Source: Acidisoma silvae (GTDB taxonomy: Bacteria; Pseudomonadota; Alphaproteobacteria; Acetobacterales; Acetobacteraceae). From it: a stretch of 64,000 nt of DNA. This document shows positions 51,342 through 59,211 of the stretch, piece after piece (the first letter of the stretch is position 1; every line of letters begins with the position of its first letter). The position numbers and the translations under genes were made by a program. The stretch lies in the NCBI RefSeq assembly GCF_020618775.1, contig NZ_JAESVB010000002.1, positions 620,001-684,000 of the forward strand. Direction: 5' to 3'. Under the pieces are notes generated by a model. The model saw nothing but the letters and a program-made list of their open reading frames with translations, ran no database searches and was not told the origin of the DNA.

Positions 51342-53029
51342 TCTGCCTCCAGCCGCACGATCCGGTCCGCGATCGCGGCCAGGCGCGGTGAATGGGTTGC
51401 GATCAGCGTGGTGCGGCCCTGTGCCGCCTTCGCGATGGACGCCACCAAGGCTTCCTCCGCTGCCGCATCGACATGCGCCGTCGGCTCATCCAGCAGCAGC
51501 AGGGGCGCGGGATTGAGAAAGAACCGTGCCAGCGCCACACGCTGACGCTCCCCGCCCGAAAGCCCGCTGCCGCGCTCGTCGATATCGGTCTGCAACCCCT
51601 GGGCGCGGGTTGCCAGCATGGCGCTGAGCCCGGCCTCGCGCGCCGCCAGCAGAATTTCCGTCCCCGTCGCATCCGGCCGGGCCAAAGCAATATTCTCGGC
51701 CAGCGTGCCGGCGGTGATGAGTGGGGATTGCCCGACCCAGCCGACAGACCCGGCGACGGTCGCCAATGGCCCCAGCGCATGGTCGTCAATGAAAACGCGC
51801 CCCTGCGTCGGCTCCACCAGTCCCAGAAGGAGGTTGAGAATGGAGGTCTTGCCGGCACCGCTGGGTCCGAGCAGCGCCACGGTCTGGCCCGGCGCGATAT
51901 CGAGCGTGAAGGCATCCAGCACGGCATGGTCATGACCGGGATAGCGCAGCATGACATGATCGAAGCGGATGCGTGGCGCGGCCTGAAGGGCCAGCGGCGC
52001 GGCCGCCGCCGGAGGCGCCTGCGCCGCAATCGCCATCAGCCCGTCCGCCGCCGTCTCAGCCGATTGCCGGTCGTGATAGGTCGCGGCCAGCCGGCGCATC
52101 GGCAGATAGAATTCCGGCGCCAGCGCCAGGATGAAGAAGGCGCGCGCCAGATCGAGATGCCCGAAATGGAAAGGCTGGACGAATTCAGGCGCGAGGCCGA
52201 GCAGGTTGAAACCGCAATAGACCGCGACCAGCGCCACCGCGAGAGCCGCGAAAAACTCCAGCCCGGCGGAGCTGATGAAGGCGATGCGCAGCACCGCCAT
52301 CGTCCGGCGTTTCAGATCCCCGGCCGCCTGGGCCAGGCGGGAGGTTTCGGCGGCCTCGGCCTGGAAGGCCAGGATCAGCGGCAAGGCGCGGATGCGGTCA
52401 GCGAAGACGGCGCCCAGGCGCATCATGGCCTGGAACTGAGCGGCGGCCTGATCGGCGGCGGCCGTGCCGGCCAGGATCATGAGGAAGATAAAGGGCAGTA
52501 AAGTCGCTGCCAGGATCGCAGCGCCGACCGGGCTGGCGACGGCCGTCGCGACCAGAACCAGGAATAGGCCGGAGACCGCTGCCTTGGCCGGCAGAAACCG
52601 GGCGATATAACCGTCCAGCGTCTCCACCCGATCGATCGCCGCGGTCATCAGCGCCCCGGTTTCCGGCCGTTGGCTGAGCGGCAGTGCCAGACTGTGGCGG
52701 GTCATGCGGTCGCGCAGAATGGATTTGGCGCGGCGCGCCGCTTCGGCCCCTGTGCGGGCGGACAGAAAGCCACAGCCGCCCCGAACGGTGGCGCTCACCA
52801 CACCCAAGACCAGCCAGGGAGCTGCGGCCGGCAAACCACGCGGCAAGGCGGTCAGCCCATAGGCGAGGGCGGCGGCGAAACCGATGGCCGCCACGCTTTC
52901 AAGCGTCAGCACCGTGCCGGCGATGCGGGTCATGCCGCCGCCGGATTTGCCGAGTTCGGCGAGCCAGGCGGCCCGCCGCGCCTTCTGGCGCGTCTTGAGG
53001 AGCCGGAAATCGGGGGCTGATCGGTCCAT
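51338..53029 (-). CDS. cydD: Thiol reductant ABC exporter subunit CydD
   Basis: This is the partner half-transporter of CydC, 563 residues. It has an N-terminal membrane domain and a C-terminal ATPase with Walker A GPSGAGKTS, signature LSGGERQRVALARFFL and Walker B LLLLDEPTAHVD. It is the first gene of a leftward string cydD-cydC-cbpA-cbpM-ackA. It is divergent from cydAB across a 139-base region with an FNR box. Confidence 0.93.
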   Translation of the reverse strand: MDRSAPDFRLLKTRQKARRAAWLAELGKSGGGMTRIAGTVLTLESVAAIGFAAALAYGLTALPRGLPAAAPWLVLGVVSATVRGGCGFLSARTGAEAARRAKSILRDRMTRHSLALPLSQRPETGALMTAAIDRVETLDGYIARFLPAKAAVSGLFLVLVATAVASPVGAAILAATLLPFIFLMILAGTAAADQAAAQFQAMMRLGAVFADRIRALPLILAFQAEAAETSRLAQAAGDLKRRTMAVLRIAFISSAGLEFFAALAVALVAVYCGFNLLGLAPEFVQPFHFGHLDLARAFFILALAPEFYLPMRRLAATYHDRQSAETAADGLMAIAAQAPPAAAAPLALQAAPRIRFDHVMLRYPGHDHAVLDAFTLDIAPGQTVALLGPSGAGKTSILNLLLGLVEPTQGRVFIDDHALGPLATVAGSVGWVGQSPLITAGTLAENIALARPDATGTEILLAAREAGLSAMLATRAQGLQTDIDERGSGLSGGERQRVALARFFLNPAPLLLLDEPTAHVDAAAEEALVASIAKAAQGRTTLIATHSPRLAAIADRIVRLEAE

Positions 53030-53062
53030 GACGTCACACTGTCACATCCCCATCCAGGCGCA

Positions 53063-53076
53063 TTGACTCAGATCAA
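53063..53076. promoter_or_regulatory. FNR/FixK box between cydDC and cydAB
   Basis: TTGACTCAGATCAA differs at one position from the consensus TTGAT-N4-ATCAA. A -10-like TAGGAT stands at 53099-53104; with a start near 53111 the box would be centred at about -41.5 for cydA, the class II activator position. The recognition helix of the regulator at 57032 has the E-x2-SR residues that read this half-site. Confidence 0.75.
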
Positions 53077-53168
53077 GGCGCCTTCAGCCCCTGTCGGCTA
53101 GGATTTCGTTACGCTCGGCCACTAAAATGATAGACGCCGCAGCAATGCGTATTGTGTTGGAGCATGAC

Positions 53169-54779
53169 ATGGACCACGGCGTCGTAGACCTATCGCGATT
53201 ACAATTCGCGCTGACCGCCCTTTACCACTTTCAGTTCGTGCCGCTGACCCTCGGCATGACCTTCCTGCTCGCCGCGATGGAGACCGTCTACGTCATCACC
53301 GGCAAGCAGATTTACAAAGACATGACCCAGTTCTGGGGCAAGCTGTTCGGCATCAACTTCGCCATCGGCGTCGCCACCGGCCTGACCATGGAATTCGAAT
53401 TCGGCACCAATTGGTCGATGTATTCGCATTTCATGGGCGACGTCTTCGGTGCGCCGCTGGCCATTGAAGGCATGATGGCCTTCTTTCTGGAATCAACCTT
53501 CGTCGGCCTGATGTTCTTCGGCTGGAACCGCCTGAGCCGAGGCGGCCATCTGGCCGTGACCTATCTGGTGGCGCTCGGCTCCAACCTCTCGGCCCTGTGG
53601 ATTCTGGTCGCCAACGGCTTCATGCAGGACCCGGTCGGCGCCACCTTCAACCCCGACACGATGCGCATGGAATTCACCAATTTCGCCGCACTCGTCTTCA
53701 GCGAGGATGCGCAGGCAAAGTTCGTGCACACCTCCATCGCCGGCTTCGTGACGGGCGCGATGTTCGTCATGGGCATCAGCGCCTATTACATGCTGCGCAA
53801 GCAGCACCGTGAATTCGCGGCGCGCTCCTTCCGCATGGCGGCGCTGTTCGGCGTCATCTCCTCCCTCGCCGTGGTGACCCTGGGCGATGCGCTCGGCCGT
53901 CTCGACTATCTGGTGCAGCCGACGAAGCTGGCCGCCATGGAAGGCATCTGGCACACGACGACCCCGCCATCCGCGCCCTGGACCGCCTTCGCCATCCCGG
54001 ATGACGTGGCGCAGAAGAACTATGCCGAAATCAACATCCCCTATGTGCTGGGGCCGCTGGTGGCACATTCCTTCACGACCGCCGTGCCGGGCATCATCGA
54101 TCTCGAACAGAAGGCCAAGGTCGATACCGTCAACGGCATCAAGGCCGTGATGGCGCTGCATCAGTATTCCGAGGACAAAGACCCGGCGGCGCTTGCCACC
54201 TTCCGCCAGTATGAGCAGACCATGGGCTACGGCTTCCTGGCGCAGCGCTATGCGCCAGACCAGGACCTGTCGAAGCTGACGGCCGACAATCTGCCGGCGG
54301 TGCTGGACCGCACGGCACGCGAAACGATCCCCAATGTCTTCGTCGAATTCTGGGGCTTCCGCCTGATGGTGGCTTGCGGCTTCGCCTTCGTCGTGGTCTT
54401 CGCGCTCGGCGCCTATTACAGTCTGCGCAACAAGCTCGAGACGCAGCGCTGGCTGCTGCGGGCCTCGATGTGGGCCATCCCGCTGCCGATCATCGCTTGC
54501 GAATACGGCTGGATCGTCGCCGAAAACGGCCGCCAGCCCTGGACGGTCTATGGCTGGCTGCCGACCTATATGTCGGCCTCCTCGCATACCGTCGGCTATA
54601 TGATCTTCTCGCTGATCGGCTTCGTGCTGCTCTACAGCGCCTTCATCGCCGCTGAACTTTACCTGATGTTCAAGTTCGCGCGTCTGGGTCCGACCGAACA
54701 CGCGGCGCCCAAGCCCGTGGAAGGTGCTGGTCCCGCGACTTTCAGCCGGCCCGGCTACGCCGAAAAGTCCTGGCAGTAA
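53169..54779 (+). CDS. cydA: Cytochrome bd ubiquinol oxidase subunit I
   Basis: CydA holds hemes b558, b595 and d and oxidises quinol with oxygen as acceptor. The 536-residue protein has VDLSRLQFALTALYHFQFVPLTLG (His near the N-terminus, heme ligand) and EFEFGTNW (proton-path Glu). KFVHTSIAGFVTG (His ligand), EFWGFRLMVACG (Met ligand) and the quinol motif ENGRQPWTVYGWLPT follow. GGAG six bases upstream fixes ATG 53169; the frame could begin at 53127. The Q loop is of the long type by length. Confidence 0.96.
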   Translation: MDHGVVDLSRLQFALTALYHFQFVPLTLGMTFLLAAMETVYVITGKQIYKDMTQFWGKLFGINFAIGVATGLTMEFEFGTNWSMYSHFMGDVFGAPLAIEGMMAFFLESTFVGLMFFGWNRLSRGGHLAVTYLVALGSNLSALWILVANGFMQDPVGATFNPDTMRMEFTNFAALVFSEDAQAKFVHTSIAGFVTGAMFVMGISAYYMLRKQHREFAARSFRMAALFGVISSLAVVTLGDALGRLDYLVQPTKLAAMEGIWHTTTPPSAPWTAFAIPDDVAQKNYAEINIPYVLGPLVAHSFTTAVPGIIDLEQKAKVDTVNGIKAVMALHQYSEDKDPAALATFRQYEQTMGYGFLAQRYAPDQDLSKLTADNLPAVLDRTARETIPNVFVEFWGFRLMVACGFAFVVVFALGAYYSLRNKLETQRWLLRASMWAIPLPIIACEYGWIVAENGRQPWTVYGWLPTYMSASSHTVGYMIFSLIGFVLLYSAFIAAELYLMFKFARLGPTEHAAPKPVEGAGPATFSRPGYAEKSWQ

Positions 54780-54807
54780 GCGGAACAGCAGGGGTTAGGA
54801 AAAAATC

Positions 54808-55947
54808 ATGGAACTCTATGCAATTCTGAAACTGATATGGGCAGGCCTGCTCGGAATCCTGCTCATCGGTCTTGGCGTCATGATGGGCATGGATATGGGC
54901 GTCGGCACGCTGCTGCGCTTCGTCGGCCGTAATGATGGCGAGCGCCGCACCGCGCTCAACATCATCGGGCCGCATTGGGAAGGCAATCAGGTGTGGTTCA
55001 TCCTGGGCGGTGGCGCGATTTTCGCCGCCTTCCCGACGCTGTATGCCACCTCCTTCTCCACCTTCTACGTCGTCATGATCCTGCTGCTCTTCAGCATGAT
55101 CATGCGCCCCGTCGCCTTCGAATACCGCTCCAAGGTGCCGGGCAATACCTGGCGCGAGACCTGGGACTGGGCCTTTTTGGTCTCGGGCGCGCTGCCGATG
55201 ATCATCTACGGCGCCGCTTTCGGTAACGTTCTGCAAGGCGTCGGCTTCCATTTCGACTGGACGGCCCAGTATCACCAGGACGAAAGCTTCATCTGGTATC
55301 TGCTCAATCCCTTCGCGATCCTCTGCGGCCTGCTGTCTCTGGCTCTGTCGATCCAGCAGGGCGGGGCCATGCTGATGCTGCGTGGCGTCAAGCCGATCTA
55401 TAGCCGCGCCCGCACCTATGCCTCGGCAGCCGGTCTCATCGCCGCGGTGCTCTTCGTCCTCGGCGGGGTATGGATCCAGTTCATCCGCGGCTTCGTCTTC
55501 ACCGGCACGGTCAACCCGGCCATGGAATCGACGCCGCTGGGCGGCCCGGCGGTCGCCATGCAGACCGGCGCCTGGATGCACAACTTCCACGCCATGCCCA
55601 TCCTGTGGGTGCTCCCCATTCTGGGTGTCGCCAGCATGGTGCTGACCTCGGTGGCACTCCGCGCCAATAAGCCGGGGCTGGGCTGGTGGCTGGGCGCGCT
55701 GTCCTGGGTCGGCACGATCGGCACGGCGGGTGTTGCCATGTTCCCCTTCCTGATGCCGTCCACCACCAATCCGGCGCAGAGCCTGACGGTGTGGAACGCC
55801 ACCAGCAGCAACTACACGCTGATCTGCATGCTCATCGTGGCTGGCATCTTCGTCCCTCTGATCATCTGCTACACGGCCTGGTGCTTCAGCGTCATGCGCG
55901 GCAAGGTCCGGGTCGAGGACGTTGTCCATGACGAACATTCCTATTGA
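54808..55947 (+). CDS. cydB: Cytochrome bd ubiquinol oxidase subunit II
   Basis: This 379-residue membrane subunit stabilises the heme core of CydA. It has about nine helices, the start LKLIWAGLLGILLIGLGVMMGMDMGVGTLL, and HWEGNQVWFILGGGAIFAAFP. It also has RPVAFEYRSK and the C-terminal SSNYTLICMLIVAGIFVPLIICYTAWCF. It follows cydA by 28 bases. Two tiny membrane-protein genes come next. Confidence 0.96.
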   Translation: MELYAILKLIWAGLLGILLIGLGVMMGMDMGVGTLLRFVGRNDGERRTALNIIGPHWEGNQVWFILGGGAIFAAFPTLYATSFSTFYVVMILLLFSMIMRPVAFEYRSKVPGNTWRETWDWAFLVSGALPMIIYGAAFGNVLQGVGFHFDWTAQYHQDESFIWYLLNPFAILCGLLSLALSIQQGGAMLMLRGVKPIYSRARTYASAAGLIAAVLFVLGGVWIQFIRGFVFTGTVNPAMESTPLGGPAVAMQTGAWMHNFHAMPILWVLPILGVASMVLTSVALRANKPGLGWWLGALSWVGTIGTAGVAMFPFLMPSTTNPAQSLTVWNATSSNYTLICMLIVAGIFVPLIICYTAWCFSVMRGKVRVEDVVHDEHSY

Positions 55948-55979
55948 TGCGCTCGCACAACCAGTAAGGGACGCATGAT

Positions 55980-56183
55980 ATGACACGTCTTCTGCAATTG
56001 ATCGGCCTAGCCGCTGTCCTGGCCTTGTCGCTGCTCTTCGCGGTTGTCGCCGGCGACTACGCGCCCTGGTATTTCGCCTGGATCGTCGGCACGGTGATGA
56101 TTGTGCTGATCGCCACCTGCGGCGCGGTTCTGTTCGAAACTCAGGAAACCAGTCGCGCCGACGGGCGCGACGCAGGTTTCTGA
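55980..56183 (+). CDS. cydX: CydX-like small subunit of cytochrome bd with an extra N-terminal helix
   Basis: The second half of this 67-residue protein, WYFAWIVGTVMIVLIATCGAVLFE, matches E. coli CydX, which begins MWYFAWILGT and caps heme b595 in the oxidase. Here that segment begins near residue 30 and is preceded by a complete extra hydrophobic helix (LIGLAAVLALSLLFAVVAG). CydX is normally about 37 residues with one helix, so this is an extended form. The gene is 32 bases after cydB. Confidence 0.8.
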   Translation: MTRLLQLIGLAAVLALSLLFAVVAGDYAPWYFAWIVGTVMIVLIATCGAVLFETQETSRADGRDAGF

Positions 56184-56199
56184 AAAACGGAGATCAGCC

Positions 56200-56301
56200 A
56201 TGATGGCCGATACGCTCGAGGGATTCATCCTCGTCATTCCCGGAATCTACCTGTGCCTTTACCTCATCGCCTGGCGCATCGTGCGCCGGAAATATCCCTG
56301 A
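56200..56301 (+). CDS. 33-residue single-helix membrane protein after cydX
   Basis: This tiny ORF starts with two ATG codons and GGAG seven bases upstream. It encodes a short acidic N-terminus (MMADTLEG), one hydrophobic helix (FILVIPGIYLCLYLIAW) and a basic end RIVRRKYP. It is 16 bases after the cydX stop and just before the operon terminator. By position and size it could be another accessory subunit of the bd oxidase, comparable in kind to CydY/CydH, though I see no sequence match. Confidence 0.6.
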   Translation: MMADTLEGFILVIPGIYLCLYLIAWRIVRRKYP

Positions 56302-56343
56302 GGTCTTCTGCCTGCGGCCCGTCACCGGGCCGCTTTCTGTCCC

Positions 56344-56386
56344 AAAGCAAAACACCCGCGCTATCACGGCGCGGGTGTTTTGCTTT
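56344..56386. terminator. Strong bidirectional terminator after the cydAB operon
   Basis: A perfect 18-bp inverted repeat (AAAGCAAAACACCCGCGC with GCGCGGGTGTTTTGCTTT) has a seven-base loop. A/T-rich ends give T-tracts in both directions, as expected between convergent genes. Confidence 0.92.
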
Positions 56387-56405
56387 CAGAAGGGCAGATA
56401 TCGGA

Positions 56406-56867
56406 TCAGAGGCGATGCTTGGTCAGCGTCAACCCGTCGCGACTATGGCCGACGATGCTCAAGTTTTCGGCGACCGTCACATCACGGTCATGCAGGACGG
56501 AGCGAATGGCGGCGCAGCCGAAACGATCGGCAATGTCATCCAAGGCCGCTGCCAAAGCAGCCAGAACCGCTTGCGGATACAGCAGGTCGACGGCGACGAA
56601 ATGTTCGGCCGTCAGCATCAGGCCGTGGCGCAGATCGCGATCCAGCCGGTAGCAGACAGCCCCGCAAGGCATGAGATGACCGCGACGGCGCGCGACCACG
56701 ATCCCTTCCTTGGCGCGCGGACCACCACGCACCAAACGTTTTGCGTAACGATCCCACTGCGACCATAGCAATCCGGGTTCCGTGGCCATGACAAGCGGGT
56801 ATAGCGGCCGGATATCCCCAGCCGTGATCGCTTCCACCACCACGTCATTTCGCATACGTGAATTCAT
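56406..56867 (-). CDS. Hypothetical protein, possibly acetyltransferase-like
   Basis: This encodes 153 residues. It has VVVEAITAGDIRPLYPLVMA at the start, GIVVARRRGHLMPCGAVCYRLDRDLRHGLMLTAEHFVAVDLLYPQAVLAAL in the middle and GHSRDGLTLTKHRL at the end. The strand-strand-helix layout is reminiscent of GNAT acetyltransferases, but the acetyl-CoA loop is not clear, so I do not assign activity. An in-frame ATG at 56855 is an alternative start. It is divergent from the Fnr-type gene, so the FNR-like box at 56901 lies 34 bases upstream of it. Confidence 0.7.
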   Translation of the reverse strand: MNSRMRNDVVVEAITAGDIRPLYPLVMATEPGLLWSQWDRYAKRLVRGGPRAKEGIVVARRRGHLMPCGAVCYRLDRDLRHGLMLTAEHFVAVDLLYPQAVLAALAAALDDIADRFGCAAIRSVLHDRDVTVAENLSIVGHSRDGLTLTKHRL

Positions 56868-56900
56868 CGGAACAGGTTAGCGGTTGCCCGCGCAAAGCAT

Positions 56901-56914
56901 TTGACCTGGATCAA
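56901..56914. promoter_or_regulatory. FNR/FixK box upstream of the fnr-type gene
   Basis: TTGACCTGGATCAA matches TTGAT-N4-ATCAA with one mismatch, in the same half-site and position as the box near cydA. It lies between the divergent hypothetical gene and the regulator gene, so autoregulation and control of the neighbour are both possible. Confidence 0.65.
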
Positions 56915-57031
56915 GGAGCCATGACATTTTTGGATGCTGGCCAGACTGGCGCAGGCGCGCGGCATATTTGCTTCTGCACCGTTCCTAAGCGTAGGTTCAC
57001 GGCTAGGTCATATATGTTTAAGGTGGACAAT

Positions 57032-57763
57032 ATGCATCGTCCCCGATCGATTCTTCTTTTGCCTCAGCATGAGCATGATCCCTGCTCGTCCTGTGCCGCG
57101 CGCGGCTATAGCGTTTGCAGCGCCATCGATGACAAGGATCTTGGCAGATTGGCAGCCACCGCGATCGTGCGCGACATTGCCAAGGGCGAAACCTTCATCG
57201 AGGAAGGCGATTCCGCGAGTGATTTCTTCAATGTCACGCGCGGAACCGTGAAGCTTTATAAACTTCTGCCCGATGGACGCCAGCAGGTCACGGGCTTCGC
57301 CGGTGCCGGGCATTTTCTGGGCCTCGCCGTTTCCAATACTTACGCTTTCAGCGCGGAAGCGATCGAACCGACGCGCGTCTGCCGTTTCTCGCGCCCCAAG
57401 CTGCGTGAACTGTTGCACGATTTTCCGGCATTGGAAGAGCGGCTTCTGCAAACCGCCTGCAATGAGCTCGTTGCCGCTCAGGAACAGATGCTTCTTCTTG
57501 GCCGCAAGACGGCGCGGGAGCGCGTCGCAAGCTTTCTGGTCAATCGACTGGAAACCGCCATGCCCTGTGCGGGACCGACGGACAGCGTCGCCCTGCCGAT
57601 GACGCGCAGCGAAATCGCGGACTATCTCGGCCTCACCATCGAAACCGTCAGCCGTACCTTCAGCCGCTTCAAGGCCGAGAAGCGGATCACAACCCCCTCC
57701 AATGCCGAGGTCGTCATCCTGGACCGCCCCTGGCTGAGCGGCGTCGCGGCCGGCCTTCAGTAA
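57032..57763 (+). CDS. Fnr/FnrL-type oxygen-sensing transcriptional regulator
   Basis: This 243-residue Crp/Fnr protein has an N-terminal cysteine cluster C18-x2-C21-x7-C29 and a further Cys at 117 (PTRVCRF). These are the four ligands expected for an oxygen-labile [4Fe-4S] cluster, in the FnrL spacing. The cNMP-like beta barrel, a dimerisation helix and HTH SEIADYLGLTIETVSRTF follow; E-x2-SR recognises TTGAT half-sites. I start at MHRPRSILLL, with AGGTGG five bases upstream. It probably controls the cyd genes. Confidence 0.92.
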   Translation: MHRPRSILLLPQHEHDPCSSCAARGYSVCSAIDDKDLGRLAATAIVRDIAKGETFIEEGDSASDFFNVTRGTVKLYKLLPDGRQQVTGFAGAGHFLGLAVSNTYAFSAEAIEPTRVCRFSRPKLRELLHDFPALEERLLQTACNELVAAQEQMLLLGRKTARERVASFLVNRLETAMPCAGPTDSVALPMTRSEIADYLGLTIETVSRTFSRFKAEKRITTPSNAEVVILDRPWLSGVAAGLQ

Positions 57764-57779
57764 ATAGGGCCGGCGCGGT

Positions 57780-58928
57780 TCAGACCTCGTCGGCCATGAA
57801 GTCCGACGGGATCGCCCCGCGCACCCGGCAGGGCGAAACGAACAGCTTGCGCTGCACGGCGCCCATTGCCGTTCGGGCGGCGATCAGCGCCCAAAGCGCG
57901 ACCAGCATCAGAACCAATCCACAGCCGATGACGGAGAAAAAGACCAGTCCCGTCTGATGCGCGAGCGCCAGGGTGGCGAGGCTATAGACGCCAAGGGGAA
58001 AGGTGAAACCCCACCAGCCCAGGTTAAAGGGCATGCCGTCCTGCCGCAGGTAGCGTGCGGTCGTCAGCACCGCGAGCAGGAACCACCAGACCCCATAACC
58101 CCAAAATGCCAGGCCGCCGACGATGCCGATGCCCTTGGCGACATGCCCGATATCGGCCAGGCCGATGGTCGCGAAAGCATGGGGGGCCGCCGCGCCCAAC
58201 AGAAGCAGAGACAGCGCGCCGGTGCCGATCGGTCCCAAGGCCAGACAGCCCGAAGCCGCCATGTCGCGATGCGGCAGCTTATGCAGCACCAGGCGCAGGA
58301 ACAGGATCACCAGCAGGCTGAGCGCCAGGGGCACCGAAAAAGCCCAAAGCGCGTAGCCGAGGGCGAGGATCGTCAGTTCCATCTGCCCGCCCGCCAGATG
58401 CGGCAGCAATTGCCCGGCGCTGGCGGCGGCCACCTCCGCCGCGACGATCGGCAGCAGCCAGACCGCCGTCATCTTGTCCAGGCTGTGCTCATGACGCGTG
58501 ATCATGAGGAACGGGATGGCGATGCCGCAGACAACGGCCATCGCGGCATCGATCCACCACAGGCCGGTCGCGATCCCGACCGCCGCCGACCCGAACCAGG
58601 GAAGGCCGAAAGCCAGAAACCCGTTGATGATGGTCGCCAGCCCCATCGGAATGGCACCGAAAAACATCGACATGACGGAATGGCTGAAAATCCGTCGCGC
58701 CTCATGGAAGAACATCGTCCAGCGGGCCGCGTACAGCAGGCTGAAACTCACGAAGAGCAGGATGTTGAAAAGCCAGAGGCAGATTGCCAGCGGATGCAGC
58801 AGGTTCTGCGCGAAGGGCAACTGGTTCAGGGCGAGCGCGGTAATGCCGGTGCCCATGGTCACGGTGAACCAATTGGGCGTGAAATCGCGGATGATGCCGG
58901 TCAAACCCGACGGCGTCTGATGCGGCAT
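57780..58928 (-). CDS. TDT-family transporter (tellurite-resistance/dicarboxylate/sulfite exporter type)
   Basis: This 382-residue membrane protein has about ten helices and the family signature FTPNWFTVTMGTGITALAL near the start. MSMFFGAIPMGLATIINGFL and GFTFPLGVYSLATLALA also fit the TehA/Mae1/Ssu1 superfamily. The cargo may be sulfite, a C4 acid or another small anion. AGGAGG five bases upstream of the ATG fixes the start. It is convergent with the fnr-type gene (16 bases between stops). The region upstream, 58929-59211, is AT-rich near the start and holds promoters for this gene and the liv cluster. Confidence 0.88.
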   Translation of the reverse strand: MPHQTPSGLTGIIRDFTPNWFTVTMGTGITALALNQLPFAQNLLHPLAICLWLFNILLFVSFSLLYAARWTMFFHEARRIFSHSVMSMFFGAIPMGLATIINGFLAFGLPWFGSAAVGIATGLWWIDAAMAVVCGIAIPFLMITRHEHSLDKMTAVWLLPIVAAEVAAASAGQLLPHLAGGQMELTILALGYALWAFSVPLALSLLVILFLRLVLHKLPHRDMAASGCLALGPIGTGALSLLLLGAAAPHAFATIGLADIGHVAKGIGIVGGLAFWGYGVWWFLLAVLTTARYLRQDGMPFNLGWWGFTFPLGVYSLATLALAHQTGLVFFSVIGCGLVLMLVALWALIAARTAMGAVQRKLFVSPCRVRGAIPSDFMADEV

Positions 58929-59211
58929 ATTGGCCTCCTGACCCGAGAGCAGCCGGCAAGACATAGGCCTGTCGTTACTCATTCGTCCAAGAGATAAAAA
59001 ATATCTTTTTCATAAAAATTATAGATTGATTGCCTATACAGGGGGGCGCCAGGTGGCTGCGGCCGATAAGACGCACTGCGCGGTTCTCATATCAGCCCCG
59101 ACAATTTGGCCTGGGATTTGCATCAGCCAAATCAACTGCGCGAGACAATCGCGCCGTTTGAACGTGCTGTCTGCTCATTCCCTATCACCAGCCAAGCTGT
59201 CGGAGAATTGC

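Noticed and set aside
47169-59000. The respiration block as a novel defence or metabolic island
   Set aside because: All main genes belong to known families (cytochrome bd, CydDC, CbpA/CbpM, AckA, Fnr). Base composition is like the rest, and no mobility genes are present.
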